A stretch of DNA of 6,150 bases from an uncultured Selenomonadaceae bacterium (GCA_945637225.1 CALZDE010000127.1:1-6150), one strand, 5' to 3'; shown: positions 1 to 6,040, counted from the first letter of the stretch. Notes: generated by a model not told the origin, from the letters alone. Numbers and translations: made by a program.

Positions 1-34
1 GTATTAAATGCGGAGAGGAGTCCTCGTTTAATAC
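1..34. repeat. Inverted repeat (8-bp arms) upstream of the TRAP operon
   Basis: GTATTAAA (1-8) and TTTAATAC (27-34) are perfect reverse complements separated by 18 bases. The interior carries a second, shorter palindrome, GAGGA-G-TCCTC (15-25). As RNA the outer arms form an 8-bp stem, but no U-run follows directly; the nearest is the T7 at 48-54. It may be an operator for a dimeric regulator of the operon, or the tail of an upstream gene's terminator. The sequence does not decide between these. Confidence 0.4.
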
Positions 35-169
35 CTATGGTGAATGGTTTTTTTGAGCAAGGGGTCTACTTTATCGCTTCGATATTTTTTTAGAAGTCAA
101 CATCCTACGTTGAACCTAGGGAGATGATTGAGGGATAGTGATAGAAAGAAGTTAAGGGGGGGATGTCTT
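35..169 (+). other. Noncoding leader of the operon, no clear promoter
   Basis: No convincing gene is seen here. T-runs lie at 48-54 and 85-91. No -35/-10 pair with good spacing was found: TTGAGC at 53-58 and TTGAAC at 110-115 are both -35-like but lack a matching -10. The main promoter may therefore lie upstream of the window, use another sigma factor, or depend on an activator. Confidence 0.4.
154..162 (+). promoter_or_regulatory. Ribosome binding site that selects the TTG start of dctP
   Basis: AAGGGGGGG ends 7 bases before the TTG at 170, which is good Shine-Dalgarno spacing. The ATG at 163 abuts the G-run and is in the wrong frame. A second possible site, GGGAG at 119-123, sits only 4 bases before an alternative in-frame TTG at 128. 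Confidence 0.6.
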
Positions 170-1189
170 TTGTTAAGGAAAATTCTAGTTATAGCAACGT
201 TGTTACTTTGTTCTCTAGGATTGACTGGTTGCGGTGGTTCGTCTGAATCAGAAAGGGCTGAGGGTGAATACCAGAAGGTAAAACTCATCATGACGGTAAA
301 TGGAACTAACATCGCAACGGACACAAAAACTGCATTGAAGTTTGCAGAGCTGGTATCTGAAGCATCTAATGGTAACGTTGTCATTGATGTATTCCCCAAT
401 GACCAGTTAGCAGGCGGTAATGCAACTAAGGGTATAGAAATGATAGCAGATGGTGCAGTGGATTTGGCGGCCTATGCTTCCTGTACTATGTCAGTACTGG
501 ATGAACATCTGCTGGTAGGTACTATACCTTGGGTATTCGATAATTATCAGCAGGCAAGAGCGGTTTTAGATACTACTGGCGGTCAGTATTATGCTAAAAT
601 CCTTAAGCCACAGGGAATTACTTATTTAGCTTCAGCACATAATGGTTTCCGTCAGATTACCAACAGCAAACGCGCTGTAAAAAATCCTAGTGATGTTGAA
701 GGCTTGAAAATCAGAATTCCTGCCGGTGAGGTTTACATTAATTTCTTTAAATCCTTTGGTGCTGACCCAGTGGCTATGAGCTGGAGCGAGGCGTTTACCG
801 CAATTCAGCAGGGCACTATTGATGGTCAGGAAAATGGCTTTAGCGTAACTAATTCCGCTAAGGTAGACGAAATTCAGAAATATATGACTGTTTGGAACTA
901 TACTTATGAAAATTACATGTTTGTGGCGAATACAGAGGTTTTTGAAAACCTGGAGCCTAAGACTCAGGAACTTCTGAGAGAAAAGGTTCTTGAAGCCTGT
1001 GAATGGGGCCGCAATATGGTCGAAAATGACGAAGATAAAATCAAGGCTAAATTCATAGAGGAAGGTATGGAAGTGACTGTACTTGATTCTGAGCAGCTGA
1101 AGCCATTCAAGGCTAAGGTACAGCCTATGACTGATAACCTGAAGAAAAAATACGGACCTGAGGCTTGTGAAGCCTTTCAGATTCGCTGA
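170..1189 (+). CDS. dctP: TRAP transporter solute-binding lipoprotein (DctP family)
   Basis: This is the extracytoplasmic receptor of a TRAP transporter. It captures the substrate and hands it to the DctQM membrane complex. From the TTG at 170 it is 339 aa, with a short basic n-region (Arg3, Lys4), a hydrophobic core and the lipobox L-T-G-C with Cys21, so it should be lipid-anchored rather than freely periplasmic. Family marks are FPNDQLAG, IPWVFDNY, NGFRQITNSKRAV and GLKIRIP, then the DGQENG region (about residues 218-223). Arg182 in KIRIP matches the conserved carboxylate-binding arginine (SiaP Arg147), and Arg161 in NGFRQ matches SiaP Arg127. Both suggest an anionic ligand; specificity cannot be read further. 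No in-frame ATG exists before codon 41. An upstream TTG at 128 would add 14 residues ahead of the signal peptide. The gene ends in tandem stops TGA-TAG, and dctQ follows after 21 bases. Confidence 0.93.
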   Translation: MLRKILVIATLLLCSLGLTGCGGSSESERAEGEYQKVKLIMTVNGTNIATDTKTALKFAELVSEASNGNVVIDVFPNDQLAGGNATKGIEMIADGAVDLAAYASCTMSVLDEHLLVGTIPWVFDNYQQARAVLDTTGGQYYAKILKPQGITYLASAHNGFRQITNSKRAVKNPSDVEGLKIRIPAGEVYINFFKSFGADPVAMSWSEAFTAIQQGTIDGQENGFSVTNSAKVDEIQKYMTVWNYTYENYMFVANTEVFENLEPKTQELLREKVLEACEWGRNMVENDEDKIKAKFIEEGMEVTVLDSEQLKPFKAKVQPMTDNLKKKYGPEACEAFQIR

Positions 1190-1210
1190 TAGAGAAGGGA
1201 GAGATATTAT

Positions 1211-1681
1211 ATGAAGGCTATCCTTTCTCGCATTGAGGAAGTTCTGTGTGTTATAGCTTTAGTAATAATGACAGTTCTTACCTTTGCCAATGTAATAGCA
1301 CGTTATGTATTCAGTGCATCATTTTCCTTCTCGGAGGAAATTACAACTTATTTATTCGTTCTGTTGAGTCTGCTGGGTTCAGCTGTAGCGGCAAGACGTA
1401 AGGCTCACTTGGGCTTCACAGCACTTATAGATATTGTTCCAGAGAATGTCCGCAGGATTTTTCATGCGATAAGCTTCCTTTTGGCAACACTGTTTTCATC
1501 AGCATTATTTGTTTTCGGCATGAAGATGGTGTACAGCCAGATGAGCAGAGGTCAGGTAACTGCCGGAATGCAGTGGCCCGAATGGATATTCGGTGCATTT
1601 GTTCCATTAGGAGCATTCTTCATCACCCTTGAATTCCTGTTTCTGCTGATTAATGTTTTGAAGGGAGATGAAGAAGCATGA
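1211..1681 (+). CDS. dctQ: TRAP transporter small membrane subunit (DctQ family)
   Basis: This is the small integral-membrane subunit, which pairs with DctM and helps dock the binding protein. The 156-aa length is normal for DctQ. Four hydrophobic segments are visible, at about residues 11-33, 45-62, 84-106 and 126-149, the usual four-helix layout. Between helices 1 and 2 the sequence RYVFSASFSFSEE carries the acidic pair (Glu42, Glu43) typical of the family, followed by a basic loop, AARRKAH. The ribosome site AAGGGAGAG (1195-1203) lies 7 bases before the ATG. The 3' end overlaps dctM by ATGA, so the two membrane subunits are probably translationally coupled. DctQ proteins diverge quickly, so the assignment rests on length, topology and position between dctP and dctM as well as on the motif. 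Confidence 0.92.
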   Translation: MKAILSRIEEVLCVIALVIMTVLTFANVIARYVFSASFSFSEEITTYLFVLLSLLGSAVAARRKAHLGFTALIDIVPENVRRIFHAISFLLATLFSSALFVFGMKMVYSQMSRGQVTAGMQWPEWIFGAFVPLGAFFITLEFLFLLINVLKGDEEA

Positions 1682-2964
1682 CAGGTGCAGTTCTCTTTAT
1701 AAGCTTTGCGGCTCTCCTGCTGATGGGTACACCAATTGCTATTTGCTTAGGCTCATCAAGTGTGGCTGCCATGCTGGTAGATGGTGCAGGTAAGCCTCTT
1801 GATACGATACTTACCACATTACCACGAATTTTTTCTTCATCCACCAGTAAGTTTGTACTTTTAGCGATTCCTTTCTTTATCCTTGGTGGTAACATCATGG
1901 AAAAGGCTGGCATATCAACCAGATTGATTAACTTTGCTCAGACCTGTGTAGGTCATCTCAGAGGCGGTTTGGTAGTAGTTTGCGTATCTGTTGCCTGCTT
2001 CTTCGCTGCAATTTCAGGTTCCGGTCCTGCTACCGTAGCTGCTCTGGGTATGATTATTATCCCCGCGATGGTTAATGCAGGCTACAAACCTGCTTTTGCG
2101 GCAGCTCTTATGGCGGCAGCTGGTGCGATAGGCGTAGTAATACCACCATCAATTACCTTCGTAGTATATGGCTCTATTGCTGATACTTCTATCGGTACAC
2201 TGTTCTTAGCTGGCCTGGTTCCTGGTATTCTCATGGGCCTTGCTCTTATTCTGACAGCTCTTTGGACCAGCCGTAAGATGGAGATTGAGTTAATACCGAA
2301 ATCCACCGCGGCTCTCAGATGGAAGGCGTTTAAGGATGCATTCTGGGGCCTGCTGATGCCTCTTATCATCTTAGGTGGTATCTATGGTGGTGTATTCACT
2401 CCAACTGAGGCGGCAGCTGTATCTGTAGTATATGGTCTCTTCGTAGGTATATTCATCTACAAGACCTTGGGTGTGAAGGAGCTTTACGAAATCATGGTTG
2501 ATTCTACGTCAACCACCGCAGTAGTAATGTTCATCACCGCAACCGCTAGCCTGTTTGCCTACATCCTGACAAGAGCACGTCTCGACTTGGCAATCTCCAA
2601 TGGCTTAACGGAAATGACTGGCGGCAGCTGGGTAATGTTCCTGCTGATTGTCAACATCGTTCTTCTGTTGGCAGGCTGCTTCCTGGATTCCACTTCCGCA
2701 CTCTTTATTTTCACTCCACTGTTTGTTCCAGTAGCTACCGCTTTGGGTATCGACTTAGTACACTTCGGTGTAGTAATGATCGTAAACCTGGCTATCGGCT
2801 TAATAACTCCGCCTGTAGGCGTAAACCTGTATGTAGGCTGTGGCATAGGAAAGGTCAACCTGAAGGAAATGTCGCTGGCGGTGCTTCCATTAGTAGCCGC
2901 AAGCCTCCTGGTATTGGCTCTGGTAACTTATATCCCATTTATTTCTCTTATGTTCGTTAAGTAA
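1678..2964 (+). CDS. dctM: TRAP transporter large permease (DctM family)
   Basis: This is the large transport subunit that moves the substrate across the inner membrane, in known TRAP systems by Na+ symport. The 428-aa length is typical, and the protein is hydrophobic throughout, with many predicted transmembrane segments. Conserved DctM blocks occur in order: LLAIPFFILGGNIMEKAGIS (61-80), FFAAISGSGPATVAALG (108-124), GAIGVVIPPSITFVVYG (149-165), GGVFTPTEAAAV (237-248), FLDSTSALFIFTPLF (335-349) and IGLITPPVGVNLYV (373-386). The helix-breaking PPS and PPVG pairs mark the two inverted-repeat hairpin regions that line the ion and substrate sites in this fold. The ATG overlaps the dctQ stop as ATGA, with AAGGGAG at 1661-1667. 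The gene is intact with no frameshift. Forty bases separate it from the transketolase gene, without a terminator, consistent with one transcript. Confidence 0.96.
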   Translation: MTGAVLFISFAALLLMGTPIAICLGSSSVAAMLVDGAGKPLDTILTTLPRIFSSSTSKFVLLAIPFFILGGNIMEKAGISTRLINFAQTCVGHLRGGLVVVCVSVACFFAAISGSGPATVAALGMIIIPAMVNAGYKPAFAAALMAAAGAIGVVIPPSITFVVYGSIADTSIGTLFLAGLVPGILMGLALILTALWTSRKMEIELIPKSTAALRWKAFKDAFWGLLMPLIILGGIYGGVFTPTEAAAVSVVYGLFVGIFIYKTLGVKELYEIMVDSTSTTAVVMFITATASLFAYILTRARLDLAISNGLTEMTGGSWVMFLLIVNIVLLLAGCFLDSTSALFIFTPLFVPVATALGIDLVHFGVVMIVNLAIGLITPPVGVNLYVGCGIGKVNLKEMSLAVLPLVAASLLVLALVTYIPFISLMFVK

Positions 2965-3004
2965 TTCGATTATATACATACATTTTAAAAATGAGGTGTA
3001 AATT

Positions 3005-3832
3005 ATGAAAAACACAAGCGTAGCCGAGCTTAAGAATATTGCTAAAGACTTGCGCAAAAAGGCAGTAACCATGATTTATGAGGCACAGTCTGGACATCCA
3101 GGCGGTTCCCTTTCCGCAGCAGATTTTGTAACTGCCTGCTATTTCCGCGAGATGAATGTTGACCCTAAGAATCCTAAGTGGGAAGACCGTGACCGTTTCG
3201 TACTCTCCAAGGGTCATGTTTGTCCTATTCAGTATGCCGCTCTCGGTACTCTCGGATATTTCCCAGAGGAAGAGCTGCACACTCTCCGTCAGGAAGGTTC
3301 TCACCTGCAGGGTCATCCAAATATGAAGTGCCCTGGTATTGATATTGCTACTGGTTCTCTTGGTCAGGGTCTTGCTTGTGCAGTTGGTATGGCATTAGCT
3401 GGCAAGCGTGATGGCAAGAAGTACCGCGTATTCTCCGCAGTTGGTGATGGCGAGTGCCAGGAAGGCGAGATTTGGGAAGCATGTCAGACTGCTTACAAGT
3501 ATCAGCTGGATAACCTCATCGTTTTCGTAGATAACAATAATTTGCAGATTGATGGTACTACTGATGAAGTAATGCCTAACATTGACCTCGGTGACAAGTT
3601 CGCTGCTTTCGGCTTTGATGTATACCGCATTGATGGTAATGACATGCAGCAGATTGTAGATACCTTCGAGAGAATTAAGATGCGTCACAATGGCAAGCCA
3701 AAGTGCATTTTTGCTCAGACCGTTAAGGGTAAGGGTGTATCCTACATGGAGAATGTAGGCAGCTGGCATGGTGTTGCACCTAACAAGGAAGAGTATGAGC
3801 AGGCAATGAAGGAATTAGAGGAGGGCTTCTAA
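3005..3832 (+). CDS. Transketolase, N-terminal (ThDP-binding) subunit
   Basis: This is the N-terminal half of a split transketolase, binding the diphosphate and metal end of thiamine diphosphate. Transketolases move a two-carbon ketol unit from a ketose to an aldose. At 275 aa it matches stand-alone TK-N subunits. Visible motifs are SGHPGG (His31), LSKGH (His71), LQGHP (His103 or 104 region), the ThDP signature GDGE (147-150) to DNNN (176-179), with Asp148 and an Asn of that run as metal ligands, and GSWHG (His256), the counterpart of yeast His263. The cofactor and catalytic histidines are thus kept, which argues for an active enzyme. The ribosome site GAGGTG (2993-2998) is 6 bases before the ATG. 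The partner gene starts one base after its stop, as expected for subunits made in equal amounts. Split transketolases serve both the pentose phosphate pathway and specialised routes such as apulose-4-phosphate or sulfofructose cleavage, so the substrate stays open. Confidence 0.95.
   Translation: MKNTSVAELKNIAKDLRKKAVTMIYEAQSGHPGGSLSAADFVTACYFREMNVDPKNPKWEDRDRFVLSKGHVCPIQYAALGTLGYFPEEELHTLRQEGSHLQGHPNMKCPGIDIATGSLGQGLACAVGMALAGKRDGKKYRVFSAVGDGECQEGEIWEACQTAYKYQLDNLIVFVDNNNLQIDGTTDEVMPNIDLGDKFAAFGFDVYRIDGNDMQQIVDTFERIKMRHNGKPKCIFAQTVKGKGVSYMENVGSWHGVAPNKEEYEQAMKELEEGF
3818..3825 (+). promoter_or_regulatory. Ribosome binding site of the second transketolase gene, inside the first
   Basis: GAGGAGGG lies within the last codons (Glu-Glu-Gly) of the N-terminal subunit gene, 8 bases before the next ATG. 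Because only one base separates the stop (TAA) from the start, ribosomes finishing the first subunit can reinitiate at once. This is a simple way to balance the two subunits. Confidence 0.7.
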
Positions 3833-3833
3833 G

Positions 3834-4760
3834 ATGAAAAAGATAGCAACCCGTCAGGGCTTTGGTGAAGAGATTGTAGCACTGGGCAAGGAAGACAACG
3901 GCATTTATGTAGTAGATGTAGATATTGGTAAGTCCTGCAAGACTACTGATTTCGCTAAGCAGCTCCCTAATCAGCATGTAAATGTTGGTATTGCAGAGCA
4001 GAATGCAGCTGGTGTAGCTGCTGGCCTTGCAACCTGTGGCAAGACTCCTTTCGTAGTAACCTATGCAGTATTTGGTTCCCTCCGCATGTGCGAGATGATT
4101 CGTCAGGAAATTGCTTACACCAACTTGAATGTAAAAATCGCTTGCTCTCATGGTGGTCTGACTCCTGCTAATGATGGTGCTTCCCATCAGGCAATTGAGG
4201 ATATGGGTGTTCTTCGTACTATTCCAAATATGACTGTTATCATGCCAGCAGATTATGTAGCTGCCAAGAAGCTGGTTCGTGCTGCGGCTACCACCTACGG
4301 CCCAATGTTCCTGAGATTTACCCGCGACAATATTCCTGTAATCTATGATGAGGATGTTGTTCTGGAGATTGGCAAGGCACATCAGATTCAGGATGGTAAG
4401 GATGTAGCTATCATCGCTAATGGTGATACTGTATGCCTGGCAATTGAGGCTGCCAAGAAGCTGGCTGAAGAAGGTCTTTCCGCTCGCGTACTGGATATGC
4501 ACACCATTAAGCCTCTTGATGTAGAAGCTGTTAAGGCTTGTGTAAACGACATTGGCAAGATTGTAACCGTAGAGGACCACAACATTCTGAACGGCTTAGG
4601 CAGTGCAGTTTGTGAAGTAGTAGCTGAGATGGGCGCTGGCAAGGTTAAGCGTATCGGTGTTCAGGACCAGTTCGGTGAGTCTGCTCCTTATGAGCGTCTG
4701 ATGGCAAAGAACGGCATCACCATTGAGAACATTGTTGCTCAGGCTAAGGCTTTACAGTAA
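3834..4760 (+). CDS. Transketolase, C-terminal (pyrimidine-binding) subunit
   Basis: This is the second half of the split transketolase. It supplies the aminopyrimidine-binding domain (about residues 3-170) and the C-terminal domain (about 185-305). At 308 aa it is normal for TK-C subunits. The catalytic glutamate is Glu55 in VGIAEQNAAG, which activates the thiamine ring of the cofactor held by the partner subunit. Further family blocks are TPFVVTYAVF (71-80), the run HGGLTPANDGASHQAIED with His118 (106-123), RFTRD (161-165) and VEDHN (246-250). It should form an α2β2 enzyme with the product at 3005-3832. A similar two-domain layout exists in DXP synthase and the E1 beta subunit of 2-oxoacid dehydrogenases. 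The HGGLTPANDGASHQ block and the TK-N partner favour transketolase. Arginine codons are mostly CGT or CGC and valine is rich in GTA, suggesting a well-expressed gene. Confidence 0.95.
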   Translation: MKKIATRQGFGEEIVALGKEDNGIYVVDVDIGKSCKTTDFAKQLPNQHVNVGIAEQNAAGVAAGLATCGKTPFVVTYAVFGSLRMCEMIRQEIAYTNLNVKIACSHGGLTPANDGASHQAIEDMGVLRTIPNMTVIMPADYVAAKKLVRAAATTYGPMFLRFTRDNIPVIYDEDVVLEIGKAHQIQDGKDVAIIANGDTVCLAIEAAKKLAEEGLSARVLDMHTIKPLDVEAVKACVNDIGKIVTVEDHNILNGLGSAVCEVVAEMGAGKVKRIGVQDQFGESAPYERLMAKNGITIENIVAQAKALQ

Positions 4761-4776
4761 TTTGAAATTTTGAAAT
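4761..4776 (+). repeat. Tandem 8-bp direct repeat between transketolase and SDR genes
   Basis: TTTGAAAT occurs twice without a gap (4761-4768 and 4769-4776), directly after the transketolase stop. It sits in a 49-base AT-rich spacer that also holds the SDR gene's ribosome site GGAGGT (4797-4802, 7 bases before ATG). It may be only low-complexity sequence. Confidence 0.5.
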
Positions 4777-4809
4777 TGAGATAAATAAAATTTTACGGAG
4801 GTAATTAAA

Positions 4810-5574
4810 ATGTTAGAGTTTAATAATCAGGTTGTTATCGTTACTGGTGCAGGTTCTCCAAAGGGTATTGGCCGTACTATTGCAAATACCTTCGCTCGTC
4901 AGGGTGCTACTGTAATTGTAGCAGATATTAACGAAGCTGGTATTCAGGATACCTGTGATTTCATCAATGGTCAGGGTCATTCTGGCAAGGCTGATGGCAA
5001 GGTAGTTAATGTTACCGATAAGGCTTCCGTTGATGAGTTAGTAAAGTACATCATGGAGAAGTATGGCCGTATTGATGTTCTGGTTAATAACGCTGGTATT
5101 TCTCAGAAGGTTACTGTTGAGGATATGACTGTTGATGATATGAAGCGTATTTTCTCCGTAAATATGTTCGGTCTGTTCCAGATTACTCAGGCTTGCGTAG
5201 CAGAGATGAAGAAAGCTAAGTATGGCCGTGTAGTAAGCCTGTCCTCTGTATCTGCAAAGCGTGGCGGCGGTGTATTCGGCGGTGCTCATTATTCCGCTTC
5301 CAAGGCTGGTGTACTGGGCTTCTCCAAGAACCTGGCTCGTGAGGTAGCAGCTGATGGCATCACTGTAAACTGCGTAGCACCTGGCCTTATCAACACTGAA
5401 ATCTGGAAGTCCCTGCCAGCTGACCTCGTAAAGATGGTTATTGATGGCATTCCTGCAGGCCGTCCTGGTGAAACTCAGGAAGTAGCAGACACTATCGTAT
5501 TCCTTGCTTCTAAGGAAGCTTCTTATATCACTGGTGAGGACATCGACATTAACGGTGGCTCCCACATGGATTAA
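4810..5574 (+). CDS. Short-chain dehydrogenase/reductase, NAD(H)-type, probably sugar/polyol
   Basis: This is a classical SDR of 254 aa, which oxidises an alcohol or reduces a carbonyl with a nicotinamide cofactor. The Rossmann start is TGAGSPKGIG (12-21), with two extra residues (Pro17, Lys18) compared with plain TGxxxGIG. Asp39 at the end of the second strand (VIVADIN) points to NAD(H) rather than NADP(H). NNAG is at 93-96. The catalytic set is Asn118, Ser146 (Ser148 is the alternative), Tyr161 and Lys165 in YSASK. The stretch SAKRGGGVFGGAHYSASK and the C-terminal ITGEDIDINGG resemble sugar, polyol and aldonate dehydrogenases more than fatty-acid FabG, although automated annotation would likely say 3-oxoacyl-ACP reductase. 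Its position after the transporter and transketolase suggests it makes the ketose donor or handles the aldehyde product. Tandem TAA-TAA stops end the gene. Confidence 0.9.
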   Translation: MLEFNNQVVIVTGAGSPKGIGRTIANTFARQGATVIVADINEAGIQDTCDFINGQGHSGKADGKVVNVTDKASVDELVKYIMEKYGRIDVLVNNAGISQKVTVEDMTVDDMKRIFSVNMFGLFQITQACVAEMKKAKYGRVVSLSSVSAKRGGGVFGGAHYSASKAGVLGFSKNLAREVAADGITVNCVAPGLINTEIWKSLPADLVKMVIDGIPAGRPGETQEVADTIVFLASKEASYITGEDIDINGGSHMD

Positions 5575-5576
5575 TA

Positions 5577-5611
5577 AAAGAGTTTTTATGGGACCCGGCT
5601 CATAACTCTTT
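5577..5611 (+). terminator. Hairpin directly after the operon, weak terminator or mRNA 3' stem
   Basis: AAAGAGTT (5577-5584) pairs with AACTCTTT (5604-5611). Beyond a TTT bulge, ATG (5588-5590) pairs with CAT (5601-5603), leaving a GC-rich loop. On the + strand only GTTGTG follows, so termination would be weak. On the - strand the stem is followed by TATTAA. It may instead stabilise the 3' end of the operon mRNA. Confidence 0.5.
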
Positions 5612-5631
5612 GTTGTGAAAATATACCACTC

Positions 5632-5660
5632 TTGTTCACCTTCCAATACTTTCATATATA
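5632..5660 (+). promoter_or_regulatory. Weak candidate promoter ahead of the small-peptide genes
   Basis: TTGTTC (5632-5637) and TATATA (5655-5660) are spaced by 17 bases. The -35 matches consensus at only 3 of 6 positions and the -10 at 4 of 6. A transcript from here would begin just before the hairpin at 5676-5699 and would need to pass it to reach the peptide genes. Confidence 0.22.
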
Positions 5661-5670
5661 CGTTTTTCTT

Positions 5671-5706
5671 AAAAGAGGACCCTTTCCCCTGAGGGTCCTT
5701 TTCTCT
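5671..5706 (+). terminator. Rho-independent terminator
   Basis: AGGACCCT (5676-5683) and AGGGTCCT (5692-5699) form a perfect 8-bp stem around an 8-base loop, preceded by AAAAG and followed by TTTTCTCTT. This is a standard intrinsic terminator for the upstream operon. The opposite strand also has T-rich sequence (CTTTTAAG) after the stem, so it could work in both directions. Confidence 0.85.
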
Positions 5707-5736
5707 TAACAAGATTTTCTTCAAAGGAGTCTTCTT

Positions 5737-5859
5737 ATGGTTAATGTGGGTAATTTTATTCTTGTAATTATAGAAATTATATTAGCTGGTTTTATTGCTG
5801 CCATAGGTATGTGCATTAGAAGTGTAATTAAGACTAAGAATTTAATTTTGGGGGAATGA
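5737..5859 (+). CDS. Small membrane peptide, 40 aa, unknown function
   Basis: Not recognised. The ATG has an excellent ribosome site, AAAGGAG (5723-5729), 7 bases upstream, which is the main reason to call it a gene. The product is 40 aa with one hydrophobic segment (about residues 7-27) and a basic tail (Arg28, Lys32, Lys34). By the positive-inside rule the C-terminus should face the cytoplasm. An acidic residue, Glu13, lies within the membrane segment, which is unusual and hints at a partner protein or an ion-related role. The next peptide gene begins 3 bases after its stop. Possibilities include a small accessory subunit of a transporter encoded elsewhere, a stress peptide or a toxin-like peptide; none is supported by a recognised motif. 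The stretch is much richer in A+T than the operon upstream. Confidence 0.62.
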   Translation: MVNVGNFILVIIEIILAGFIAAIGMCIRSVIKTKNLILGE

Positions 5860-5862
5860 AAA

Positions 5863-5943
5863 ATGTCAAATAGTAATAATTTAATTGTATTAGCTGTGGT
5901 TTTATTATTAGGTTTAGTCATGTTAGCTTCAAGTATGATGTGA
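5863..5943 (+). CDS. Tiny hydrophobic peptide, 26 aa, unknown function
   Basis: Not recognised. The sequence is MSNSNN followed by a hydrophobic run (about residues 7-22) ending in SSMM, with no charged side chains at all. A strong ribosome site, GGGGGA (5850-5855), overlaps the end of the previous peptide gene and lies 7 bases before this ATG, so the two are probably co-translated. Size and composition recall single-helix accessory subunits such as KdpF, or small membrane toxins, but this is likeness of type only, not recognised homology. No gene of a matching complex is in the window. Chance ORFs of this length are common; the well-placed ribosome site and tight coupling are the arguments for a real gene. 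Confidence 0.5.
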   Translation: MSNSNNLIVLAVVLLLGLVMLASSMM

Positions 5944-6015
5944 TTTAATATAGAAAACTTTTTCTTGGCATGCTCCTCAAGGAAATACGTCATAAATTGG
6001 AAACACAGCCATAGG
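5944..6015. other. Noncoding spacer after the small-peptide genes
   Basis: No gene, convincing terminator or promoter is seen here. A weak CTTG/CAAG pairing lies at about 5964-5981, but the T-run (5959-5963) comes before it rather than after, so it would not terminate + strand transcription. Confidence 0.4.
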
Positions 6016-6040
6016 CAGAAAATGTATGTTGCATTTTCTG
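6016..6040. repeat. Perfect 9-bp inverted repeat overlapping a promoter -35, candidate operator
   Basis: CAGAAAATG (6016-6024) and CATTTTCTG (6032-6040) are exact reverse complements with a 7-base spacer. The right half covers most of the -35 element TTGCAT (6029-6034). A dimeric repressor bound here would block RNA polymerase. It is not followed by a U-run, so it is not a terminator. Confidence 0.6.

Noticed and set aside
163..190. ATG at 163 as start of the first gene
   Set aside because: It directly abuts the G-run, leaving no ribosome-site spacing, and its frame lacks the signal peptide and lipobox that are in the TTG(170) frame.
2965..3004. Promoter between dctM and the transketolase genes (TATATA at 2971-2976)
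   Set aside because: No acceptable -35 was found at 16-18 bases upstream. The 40-base gap needs no promoter of its own.
3780..4580. Long reverse-strand open frame (266 codons) opposite the transketolase genes
   Set aside because: It lies entirely over the two transketolase genes, whose motifs are unmistakable. The reverse product is low-complexity (rich in S, Y, N, I, L) without recognisable domains, as expected of a shadow frame.
3834..4760. DXP synthase or 2-oxoacid dehydrogenase E1 beta for the second transketolase gene
   Set aside because: The preceding gene is a clear transketolase N-terminal half with GSWHG and SGHPGG, and this gene has transketolase-type HGGLTPANDGASHQ. No lipoyl or E3 components are present.
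4762..4791. Internal promoter for the SDR gene: TTGAAA (4762-4767), 18 bases, TAAAAT (4786-4791)
   Set aside because: The matches are fair, but transcription would start near 4798, inside the gene's own ribosome site (4797-4802). The stretch is AT-rich and such matches arise by chance there.
4810..5574. FabG (3-oxoacyl-ACP reductase) for the SDR gene
   Set aside because: The Asp39 signature indicates NAD(H), whereas FabG is normally NADP(H)-dependent. The GGGVFGGAHYSASK region and the neighbourhood fit sugar or polyol chemistry better, and no fatty-acid genes are nearby.
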